From: Axinella damicornis
Taxonomy: Eukaryota; Porifera; Demospongiae; Axinellida; Axinellidae
Length of the DNA stretch: 64,000 nucleotides
Direction: 5' to 3'
NCBI GenBank assembly: GCA_963931865.1
Contig: OZ007511.1
Span: forward strand, 8,116,344 to 8,180,343
Notes under the pieces: model-generated
The model's database searches: none
Seen by the model: the letters and a program-made list of their open reading frames with translations, nothing else
What the model was told of the DNA's origin: nothing
Position numbers and translations under genes: made by a program
Part shown: positions 24,901 through 36,800 of the stretch, in pieces
Layout: each line of letters opens with the position of its first letter
Numbering within the stretch: the stretch's first letter is position 1

Positions 24901-26318
24901 TCAATACATTAATTCAAGAGCGCATAAGTAGATCGTGCCGTGCGACCTACTTATGCACTCAAGATTAATTTTAGTGTGTATTGTGATAGAGGTGGGCAGG
25001 GTTGGGAGTGAGACAAGACTAGTGATAAGTGACCTTTGTAGTCACTTCACTACGACCTCTGAACCTCATGCTCAGCAAGGAATGTCTACAGGGGTTGGAA
25101 CCATCCAGAATGGCTGGGGGTGCAAACAGATGCAACCGGAAAGCCATAACTAAAGCGGACGCTATCGGGGAGTAGCAGCTGAATTGGATGAGATTGGAGT
25201 GAGGTGGATGGACGCATGGCGCAATCAGGGAGCAGCAGCTGAAGCGGACACAGTCGAGGAGCAGCAGTTGAAGTGGATGCAATGGGGGAGTGAAGGTGAG
25301 ATTTTTCAGACCTTTGCACATGCAGGGAGCTGTCTGGCGCTGGACTGCTCACGTAGGAGGCAGTAGCTGAGCGAACAAAGTGAGTGAAGCTACATGTATA
25401 CTTGTAACTATCAATACATTAAGAATTTAACTGTGTGTTTGTGTGTGTGTGTCTGTGTCTGTAACGGACGTGGGATGTTCGTGGGGCGGGACTAGACTGT
25501 AGTGACGCGCGACCTTCGTACTTTCATTTATTTACTGAACCTCGAACTCTGCGAAGAATGTTCGAGAACATTGGGCCCGCGCATGGCATGGGCTGGAATC
25601 CAGCAAGCGCAATCGGGGAGCAGCAGTTGAAGCGGACGCAATCGGGGAGTAGCAGCCGAAGCGGACGAGATCGGGAGCAGCAGCTGAAGCGGACGCAAGT
25701 GGCGAGCAGCAGCTGAAGCGGGCGCAATCGGGGAGCAGCAGCTGGAAGCGGAGGCAAACGGGGAGCAGCAGTTGAAGCGGATGCCACAATCGGGCCTGGG
25801 AGCAGCAGTTGAAGCGGACGCAATCAGGGAGCAGCTCTGCACAGAGCTGTCTGGCGCCGGATTACGCACAGTAGGCGAACGAGGGGAAAGTAGCTGAGTG
25901 AGCGAAGCGAGCTCAGCTACTTGTAATATACTACATTTAGGTACTACACATCCAATGGTCTGAGTATGTACATGAATCTACTTCCTTCCTGCCCTATACA
26001 GCTATACGTACGTACATTGTAATGTTCCCCACCAATGGATGCTTAAGATTTACTCCATAATTATTGGCAGTTGAAACATTAGAGACGTTTTGTACAATCT
26101 CGAAATATTCATGTGGGAGGTGATTGAGAAGTTCCCTTCAATTGGTGCTCACATTGATCCACCTGATGAGCTTGTTGCCGAGAAGTATTGCCTGTGACTT
26201 GGCAATGAGTGGTTCAAACACCGCATACAAGTCAAATTCTGCTGGTCTCTGTTGTGGATAGGATAGGAGAGACATAATGACACATTAACTTGTTCGATGT
26301 GTGTTTGTGTGTGTGTGA

Positions 26319-26384
<66 letters not shown>

Positions 26385-29300
26385 CATTGTGTGTGTCACT
26401 GTGTGTGTGTATGCATGCTACGTGTGTGTGCAATGCCGTGCATGTGTGCATGCGTGTGTGAGTGTGCATGTGTGTGTGATTGTCTGTATGTGCATGTGTA
26501 TGTATGCTAGACAGACTCACCCATCCCAGCAGGGCCTCCTTGTCTCCTACGTAGTACAGTATTTTGATTGGCCAGGACTGGGAATGGAGTTTCTGGTGCA
26601 TAAGCATGTACAGCTCAAATAATCTGCAGAGAAGAACAGAGCGTACTCAATTTGAAAACACTGCGTGTAGATGTATACGTGAGAGACCTTTCAGTGAACT
26701 GACAGCATACGTGACATGTGTCGTCATCATGGAAGGCAATAAGGAAGGTAATCAAGGGAGTACACATGTAGGCTTGAGGCTCTAGCAACATTCCAGTGAG
26801 CAGAAGTTTCTTATCATACGGGTATGTTGAATGCCATTACCACAGTGTTGAAGCTAAGTAAGAGAGTTTGTTGAAGTACAAGTCACCACACTATTTCCTA
26901 TTTACCAGAAGAATACAGAGGAAGTACACAGAAATCTATGGAAGTATACGGAAGTATACAGAGGTATACAGAAGTATACTAGTTAGCAGTACATTAACGT
27001 TTAGGGCTGCACATGTAATTTTCATCACTGCTCTTTCCAGTTGACCAATCACCACATACACACAGGCACATGCACGTCTCCGTGTTTACCTATCCCTGTC
27101 CTCCTTGTCACGGTACACGATCGGGACCTTGGGTGACGTGACACAGGAAGTCTTTCTTGATTTGTAGACAAAGTGTCTGATCTCAGCCACTTGCAGGTGA
27201 TCTGAAACAGTTTGTGATTTGGTTAGGCAGTACTGGTGTAGGTACATGTATGTAATGGCCATAGCCTCGTTCCCAGGCTCTCCCACGCGCGAACAAAAAT
27301 TGAGCGACGAAAAGCTGGGCAGGGCGTGGGAACTAGGCTATAATGACCATGTTTCATTAGTGGCCTGGAAAGTGCATGGCCATCACATACCCAGCTTACA
27401 CTGGTAGGTACATGTGATGGCCATGTTCCATGAGTGGCCCGGAATGTGACCATCACATACCCAGCTTACACTGGTAGGTACATGTAGGTGATGTGCATGT
27501 TCCATGAGTGGCCCAGAATGTGACCATCACATACCCAGCTTACACTGGTAGGTATGTGATGTCCATGTTCCATGTCATTGAGTGGCCCGGAATGTGACCA
27601 GCTTACACTGGTAGGTATGTGATGGCCATGTTCCATGAGTGGCCCGGAATGTGACCAGCTTACACTGGTAGGTATGTGATAGCCATGTTCCATGAGTGCC
27701 CCGGAATGTGACCACCACATACCAGTGGTACAGGTAGCCTCATTCCCAGGCTCCTCCCAGTGCAATGACGAAAGGAGGTGGAGAGCCCGGTACACTTTTC
27801 CACATGATGCCATAGCATGAACGTCACTGATATATCAGTTCAGGCGTCACTCTCACGGGCAGACCACGAAGTAGCCGCATTCAGTTACTCTGTATTTTGG
27901 TGCACGAGAGCCTTAATTGGCCTGTTGAATCAAAACGAAACTAGGGCTGTGCGCCATGGTGATCATCGGTCCTCGCGGACAGATTCTTGCCACCAGACAA
28001 TATGGAACGAGAGGCTAGAAATGAGAGGCTAGGAACGAGCAAGTTGCATTATATCAAACTGTACTGGTCCCTCTCGCTGCCATCGGCATTGGTGTAACCA
28101 AGTCTCTATTGATCCATCGCTGCCACAATAATCGGCACACTCCAGTTGTGATGTCACCGATCAGTTAATTATAACTGTGACATAAAATATGCCATCGCAT
28201 GGCATGCGAAAACGTACCAGACTCTCTCCCCTCCTTCCTTTTTGTCGCTGCTCAGCGGAGAGCCTGGGAACAAGGCTATGGTAAATTATCCTATGGCCAT
28301 GTTCCATAAGTGTGCTGGAATGAGACCATCACATACCAAGCTTATACTGGTAGGTACTGATGGCCATGTTCCATGAGTGTCCGGAATGGGACCATCACAT
28401 GCCAAGCTTGTACTGGTAGGTACGTGATGGTGAGTGTCCTGTCACATGCCAAGCTTGTACTGGTAGATATGTGATGGCCATGTTCCATGAGTGTCCAGGA
28501 ATGGGACCATCACATGCCAAGCTGGTACTGGTAAGTACATGATCATTGACGCCATGTTCCATCAGCGTACAGGAATATGTGACCATCTAGCTTGAACTGG
28601 TAGGTGTAGCGATACACAAACTGGTGAGAGGGCATGCAAATACAAATAGCACTACTACAGTAGCTAATTTTGGAGGGACATTTAGCATTCTGCCATCTAC
28701 GTACATGCAGTAACCATATCTCAGACTTTGTACATCTAGCGCAAGGGAATCACAGTTGGTGTTCAGAAGTATACGTTCTGAATAAGAACATACCTATTTG
28801 GACGGGGACTCAGAAACAGCCTGCTTGATGGCATCCAAACAGTTCTGCTTCTCTAATCTCTGTGAAGGAACGAATGCTGATAATGGGCATACTATGCCAT
28901 ACACAAAATGCACTAGTCAGCAAACGTGGCAGTTCCATGCAGGGATCTGCATTGTAATATTGAACTGCATTATGAAAAGGTCAAAGTGAAAGTATCCAGC
29001 CCAAGGTTTCAATTTCATACACTGTTGCTATTATGTAAACTCATGGTAGCACTCTGAAAATGGTTTCGAATTAGTGATTACGCTATAGACGTATGCTGAC
29101 TCAAGCATAATATTATTTTGATTGTGTTAAAAGATACCTTGGTGGTGAAGTTATGAGTGCCATTGTCTGAGCTGTTACGAGGCCAGCTGTCAGTACAAGC
29201 TCAATGCGCCCTTGGTAGCAGCAAGGTGAGAGTAAGACCTAGCTGAGGCATCATTCTGAAAGGTGGGCCTGTCCTACCAGGGAGTTGTACTACGTGTCTT

Positions 29301-30855
29301 CAGCACGTGTCTTTAAAATTGATGCCGAGATTCAGAACGCTTTTCCGATATACGTTTACTGTGCAGCTTTACCACAAACCGGAAGGCTTCTTCCTAAAAC
29401 CAGAAGGCTTCTTACAACAATCGGAAGGAAGGTTTCTTGCTAAGATGCAGGTTTCTTCCAAAAAGTGCTGGCATTGTACGTACCTAAGTCTCTGAAAAAT
29501 GGTGCAGCGTCGCTTATGGAACTTCTAGAGCTTCGTTTAGAGCTGAACTTAGGTTTTCCGGAGATGTGTTTGTAATGGAAACCTGGACCGTTGACGGAAA
29601 GAACTCTGAATCTTGGCATCAACTTTGAAGACGTGTAGAGTGCAGTTGTAAATTGTTCTAGTACACAGGACTGTCACAACAACACCTGCCAGTGGTTACT
29701 ACTAGCAAGAGCACTTGATGACATCATCATCATGAAGACATCATCATCATGAAGACATCATCGTCATGATGACATCATCATGATGACATCATCGTCATTG
29801 TACCCTTGCTACTAGCTAACCTCGAGTATCTTCTTCTGACACTCTTGAAGTGCAAAGAACTTCTCTTTGTCAGTTGATATTAGCAACAGACAGGCTAGCG
29901 AGTCATCGGGAAGGTACGACACGTGGGCATGGAGGAATCCTGTGTCGTTGAACTTTGGGAGACAAATTGGCGTCCAGCTCTCTGCAGACCGGAAACTAGT
30001 CGAGGCATCCACCAAATTGAATATCAGGTGAACATCTGGTGTTTGAGGAGTAAGGAGGGTGGTAGAGGGGGGAGAAAGGACGGAGGAGAAGGAGGGGGGA
30101 GGCGGGAGGAGGAAGGAGTGGGGAGGAAGAAGGAGGGAGGAAGGAGGGGAGAGGAAGGCAGGAGGGGGAGGAAGGAGGGGGAGGAAGGAAGGAGGGGGGA
30201 GGAAGAAGGAGGGGAAAGGAAGGCAGGAGGGGGAGGAAGGAAGGAGGGGGAGGAAGGAGGGAGGAAGGAGGGGAAAGGAGGGAGAAGGGGAAAGAGGGAG
30301 GGAGGAAGGGAGAGGTAGGAAAGAGGAGGGGGGAGGAAGGAGGGAGGACGAGGAAGAAGGAAGAACAGAGGAAAGATGGGTCACTAAGCAAGTGTTGTAT
30401 GCAATGCTAACCAAGTGGTACATGAAACGCTAGCTAACCAAGTGGCACTAACCAAGTGGCACTAACCAAGTGGCAGAAGGTTGTACTCCTTGGGCTTGAT
30501 GTATGTGATGAGGTGATTACATGCTGCCAGAACTATGAACAACACTTCCTGAGGTATGTGTGTGCAGTGTGTGGTATGAACACATCCTGAGGTATGTGTG
30601 TGCAGTGTGTGGTCTGAACAACACGTCCTGAGATAACGCAAGTGGTTACCAAGGAGACTCCATAGCAACCGTGATGCAGTGTGATACAGTAAACAACGTG
30701 AGTTAAGCCAGCTAGATCATACTGATCATACTGATCATAGTTCAAGGGGCTAGCTCGCTAGACGGATTTCTACTTTCCAGGGTCTGCAGTCAGAGGTACA
30801 CCCATTCAAAGGGGATAATGAGAATTGCTAGGTAACTTTGGAATTCAAGGTTTTT

Positions 30856-30892
<37 letters not shown>

Positions 30893-33800
30893 CCATGCCT
30901 CAGTGTGTGTGTGTGCAAAGCCATGCCTCTGTGTGTGTGTGCAAAGCCATGCCTCTGTGTGTGTGTGTGCAAAGCCATGCCTCTGTGTGTGTGTGTGCAA
31001 AGCCATGCCTCTGTACTACTTTCCTTTGAGAACTAGGGACTACTATCTTCTCACTGATGACACTCACCAAAACCCAGAAGTCCTCCACAAACGTTTCTTT
31101 CAGTGACAGCACAATTCTTCTTCGTCACAGGATTGCGAAGCGAAGTAAGATCAAACGTCTTGGAAGTTTCAGACCCATTCATGCCATCCATTATTGGATG
31201 ATTTATTACACTGTAATCAAACATCCATATTTGGATGATTCATGCCATTCATTATTGGATGATTTATTACACTGAAATCAAACATCCATTTTTGGATGAT
31301 TCATGCCATCCATTATTGGAAACAGCAAAAGCAGGCCCACTTCAGGCAGTCCTCAATGCTTGCACCGAGCAATTTGAAAGATCACACGTGACAGCTGCAA
31401 TCTGATTGGCTCTACCAGATTTCAAGTATAGCCCAAGCAAAGTGGTCTAAACCCGTGCGGTCATGTGAGTCGATCCATGCTGGGAAAAGTTTGAGGGGCT
31501 AGCCCGCTAGAGTAGTCCCATTCCTTAATGCCACAGAGAATTTTGCAGTGCACCACTGTAGATCATGTACTGATGGACGGATTTCTACTTTCCTAGGCGA
31601 TAATCCAGGGTCTGCAGTCAAAGACACCCCATTCGTTTGCTAGGCAACTTTGGAATTCAAGGTCATTGGTAGTATTATTACTGAAGATTCTCTAGTGGTG
31701 TAGTACATGTGTGTGTGTGTGTGTGCGTGTGTGTGTGTGTGCGTGTGTGTGTGTGTGTGTGCGTGTGTGTGTGTGTCAAGGGGGTGACACTCCCATACAC
31801 GCTGTAGTCAGAGCTGCGACCGAGCTTATCAGCGAAGCTTGACCCCGTATACTAAGGAAAGGCTGCAGTCGCTACGCATTCTTCCGTATGCTATCGGCAG
31901 TCAAGCGGTCAACGGCTGAAATACAGCGCAGTCAAATGGTCAAGAAAAAGTCTTTTTGCGATGCGGTCAAGTGGTCAAGCAGCAAAACTGTCGGTCAAGA
32001 TTTCTTGACCGCGGTCGCAGCTCTGACTACGGCGTCAATGGGAGTGTCACCCCCTTGTGTGTGTGTACTGCTCTTCTCTGTCTTCTCCTGACTATAAAGC
32101 CATGCCTCTGTACTGCTTTCCTTTGTTTAAGCAGAGAACTAGGGACTACTTTCTTCTTACAGATGACACTCACCAAAACCCAGACGTCGTCCTCCACAAA
32201 CGTTTCTTTCAGTGACGACACAATTCTTCCTCGTCACAGAATTGCGAAGCGAAGTAAGACCAATGTCTTGGAAGTTTCAGCTTCTTTTCGTCTGCCCGGC
32301 TCATCAGTTCAAAGCTGACTCCAAACTTAGTGATTCCATGCTGCAAAGAGCACAGCAATACTATGTAGCAAACTGCATGCTATAAACCAAAGACCTAATT
32401 TGAGGCTTGAGTCGGTCACCATTTTTTGCTCGAAGGTTCAAAGGTCAGCCTGCGCGCATGCGCAACAGGTTACTTCCGGTTTGGGGGTTAAATATTGAAT
32501 TTGTACCAAGTTTTGGCGGGAAGTCGGGATGGCACACTCGCTAAGCACTTGCTTTGCAGCCTGGGGGTTGAGTGTTCGCCTCCCCAATAACCGAGTACGA
32601 GTCTGGGCCACTCCGTACATACCGGTTCTCGACTCCCCGGCCTAGCAGCTCGAGTACGCCGGTTCCCATCTGACCACCGAAGCTAAAGGTGTCTGGTAGA
32701 AAGCAGGTCGCCCTCCTGTGATTCCAGACACGCCTATCCAGCGCTCCTGAGGCTTACACTTCGGTGTCTGACCTGTCACGGAGGGATGGGTTGTTGCTAG
32801 GTTGTATTTTTTTTCTTTTTTTGTTTGTCCTTTTTCTTTCCGTTTCTTTTTTTTTCTTTTGCATGGAGGGAAGGCTGCTAGACTTTTTACTCACCTCCAA
32901 TTCTTTTTACATAATGATTATGGAACTATTATCATGCCTATAATAATAAGACTAGATCCAACTCCACCATATTGCTAAGCCAGTAGCTTGGGTTTGAGGC
33001 TAACTATTGGCTCCTGATAATTATTACCAAATAGCATTAAGTGTTTGATGAGAGTTAAGAAGAGTAATGCACACGGAATAGACCCTATAATCAAATTGAG
33101 AATGTGTGTGAAATTTGTGATGACAAGTCTCTCTTCTTCTTTCTGCATGAAAATAAAAATAACATCGTTCTTGAACTAAATACAAGAAACATTTTACCCT
33201 TCCCCGTAGTGGCAGGTTGCCATCAATACATTAATTCAAGAGCGCATAAGTAGATCGCACCGTGCGACCTACTTATGCACTCCAGATTAATTTTAGTGTG
33301 TATCGTGATAGAGGTGCATGGGCAGGGTTGGGAGTGAGACAAGACTAGTGATAAGTGACCTTTGTAGTCACTTCACTATGACCTCTGAACCTCATGCTCA
33401 GCGAAGAATGTCTACAAGGGTTGGAACCTTCCAGAATGGCTGGGGGTGCAAGCAGATGCAAACGGAAAGCCATAACAAAAGCAGACGCTATCGGGGAGTA
33501 GCAGCTGAATTGGATGAGATTGGAGTGAGGTGGACGGACGCATGGCACAATCAGGGAGCAGCAGCTGAAGCGGACACAGTCGGGGAGCAGCAGCCGAAGC
33601 GGACGAGATCGGGAGCAGCAGCTGAAGCGGACGCAAGTGGCGAGCAGCAGCTGAAGCGGGCACAATCGGGGAGCAGCAGCTGGAAGCGGAGGCAAACGGG
33701 GAGCAACAGTTGAAGCGGATGCCGCAATCGGGCCTGGGAGCAGCAGCTGAAGCGGACGCAATCGGGGAGCAGCTCTGCACAGAGAGCTGTCCGGCGCCGG

Positions 33801-36800
33801 ATTACGCACGGTAGGCGAACGAGGGGAAAGTAGCTGAGCGAGCGAAGCGAGCTCAGCTACTTGTAATATACTACATTTAGGTACTACACATCCAATGGTC
33901 TGAGTATGTACATGTATCTACTTCCTTCCTGCCCTATACAGCTATACGTACGTACATTGTAATGTTCCCCACCAAATGGATGCTTAAGATTTATATTGGC
34001 AGTTGAAACATTAGAGACGTTTTGTACAATCTCGAAATATTCATGTGGGAGGAGATTGAGAAGTTCCCTTCAATTGATGCTCACATTGATCCACCTGATG
34101 AACTTGTTGCCGAGAAGTATTGCCTGTGACTTGGCAATGAGTGGGTCAAACACAGCATACAAGTCAAATTCTGCTGGTCTCTGTTGTGGATAGGATAGGA
34201 GAGACATAATGACACATTAACTTGTTCGATGTGTGTTTGTGTGTGTGTGCGTGTATCATTGTGTGTGTGTGCGTGTATCATTGTGTGTGTGTGCGTGCGT
34301 GTGTCATTGTGTGTGTCACTATGTGTATGTGTATCGGCGTGCATACGTGTGTGTGCAATGCCGTGCATGTGTGTTTGTGTGTGTGCATGTGTGTGTGATT
34401 GTCTGTGTGTTAGGGGTGGGCGATATCAGAATAATGTGGTCACGATATATCATGTGTTAGTTATCACGATATTCAATATTATCACGATAATGCGTTTTGG
34501 CTAGTTTATTTGACTTCTCATGCCACACTAGAATATTTCTACAAGCCAAGCATTTACTATGTTGTCATAAATTGCATGTATACACTATTTAGCTACTGCA
34601 TGCCTTATTTCTGCAAAAACAACACCACTAATAATGTGAACACGATATGACGATAATTTTAAAACCACCACGATACGATTATCATGGGCTCTTAATATCA
34701 CGATATACGATAATAACGATATATTGCCCACCCCTACTGTGTGTGCATGTGTATGTATGTTAGTCAGACTCACCCATCCCAGCAGGGCCTCCTTGTCTCC
34801 TACGTGGTACAGTATTTTGATTGGCCAGGACTGGGAATGGAGTTTCTGGTGCATTAGCATGTACAGCTCAAAGACCCTCTGAGAAGGTAGGAGAAGGATC
34901 TGGTGAATAATTTAAATAATCTCGTGTCCCGCGTATGTGGGTCTGGGAACGAGACTAATATCGGACCTATATCACGTACATTGCGGTTGAGTTAGCGCCA
35001 TGCAGTTACATACTGGACAACTGTGACTTACGCCACTACCAAATTGCGTAATTGTTTGCTGGTTACTCATTTCTCAGAAACACGATTATTGCAGCTACTT
35101 CCCCTCTCATCCTATAAGTCTAAATCAGGGTTTGACTTCCACTGACACCTATCATGGCCATAATGTACTGTGCCATAAGGCTGCCCTTTTTTCCATCTCT
35201 TTGCTTACTTTTAGCAACCATGTGACTAGGCAAGGTTCACAGAGCTTCCTGATGCTTATGCACAAATTTCTGGGAGAACACTACCCTTCACCAGTGCCAC
35301 CAAATTGGCCTACGTACGTAGGCTATAGGTACCTGGTGCCAGCTCATTCAGCCATGCTGAAACTCAAAGAGGCCTAGCCCTGCACGGTTTGTACCCAATA
35401 ACCAGCCTCATTTCCAGGCTCCCCCTGTGTGCCGACGCTGCCGTGCAGGGGAGACCCTGCAGGGAAACGAGGCTACCCAGTAACCAAAAGCAGTAAAAGT
35501 AGGTACTAGCCAGGGAGCTTTAGAGCAGAGCAGCACCACTTTCTTTCCTTTACAGCTTCTTTGAAAGTATGTTCAAGCCACAAAACTGCTTTGACCTCTG
35601 ACCCAGCACCAAGTGGTTCTAGGTTGCTAGGATACTGAATGACCTATGAATATTTGCACTTGCTGAGCTGATTAAAATACACACACCCTGAAGGTGAAAT
35701 TTAACTGGCTGCACATGAGCCTATGTATCTGAGACTAAGTCAACTCTATTTGGGGCCACCCACTCATTCACCAGATTATTACAGCATTTAGAGCACGTTT
35801 ATTATATAATTGCTGATCACAATGTTAATTTCAAGCAAAGTTATGCATGGGCTTCTGAATATGATCGATGCACAAGTTCAGGTTGTAGCTGCCAGTATGG
35901 TTGGTCCGGTTTCAACTGGACCACTTTTCGGGGCACAGAGCGTTTCTTGCACACACAAGATATTGGCAGGGTGCCTGGCAGACCGTTCAGCAGGCACATG
36001 CAAGCTTAATTCAAGATCGACACAAAGATGACTGTGAATGGTATGAGAGCGTCTTCCTGGTAGGCCCCATTATCCCAATAACTCACCCAAAATGAACTTT
36101 TGGGTAAGCCCTTTTCTGAAGATGTTCACGAGCTCATGTTTCTGCAAGAGCCGAGTGAAACATGTGCTATAGTTGGATAGTACAAAGGAAGTTAGCAGCG
36201 ACTCCTACTCCAAGCTTGCATTAGAAACAATCTCAGAAGGCCTGATTCTCGGGATATGCCCCTTGTGGCCACGCTTCATGTGCTTTATTATACGTGGCGC
36301 GTTCATCTCCAACACCGCTGAACCTGACCACTTGAAATGACATGGCTATGGCCCTGAAGTTTATTTTCAAATGCACGTGACAATGCACGTAAATGTAAAC
36401 GCGTAGGACTGCCATTGTACATTGGCGTGAAAATATGCATACAAAAGTCTCACGTTACAAAGTGTAAGTCCTACGCATTCACTTGTTATGCAAGTCAGAA
36501 GTAGCGCATGCAACTGATCTTTGCATATACAAACCATTGAACTTTGAACTCACGTAACGTAAGTTCAAAGTTTGCGCAGTGTTGGTGGTTTACGATGAGA
36601 GAGTCACACATGCCAAGCCACCAATTGGCTAATATGCCCACCTAATTGGTACAAATGAAGAAGTTACCCAATATCCCTACACCCAGCCATATTTTGTATG
36701 TCAGCAGTTCTCCATTATGGATCAAGTGGCCTCATACTGGGAGCCATGTATACTCCTACGTAAGTACTCAATATGAGAACTCACCTTCGCTATTGAGATC

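Larger units (their letters stand above)
21168..27480. repeat. Segmental duplication, copy A
   Basis: Co-linear with 41046-45650 (copy C) and, for its middle part, with 31318-34872 (copy B). It contains a GT microsatellite, the GGGGGTGACACTC MITE, a conserved non-coding block, an AGCAGCTGAAGCGG minisatellite and the last three MON1 exons. Differences from B and C are a CACTG-ended insertion at 22260-23474 and a TTAA element at 23556-23695. A carries the complete 3' half of MON1, so it is probably the parental locus. Confidence 0.85.

Noticed and set aside
27395..28610. CRISPR-like array
   Set aside because: Repeats are 65-80 bp, tandem, degenerate and without spacers. This is a eukaryotic satellite.
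29812..30423. 203-codon minus-strand Pro/Ser-rich protein
   Set aside because: Only its last third is real (MON1 exon 29821-30035). The rest is the intronic polypurine tract read through.
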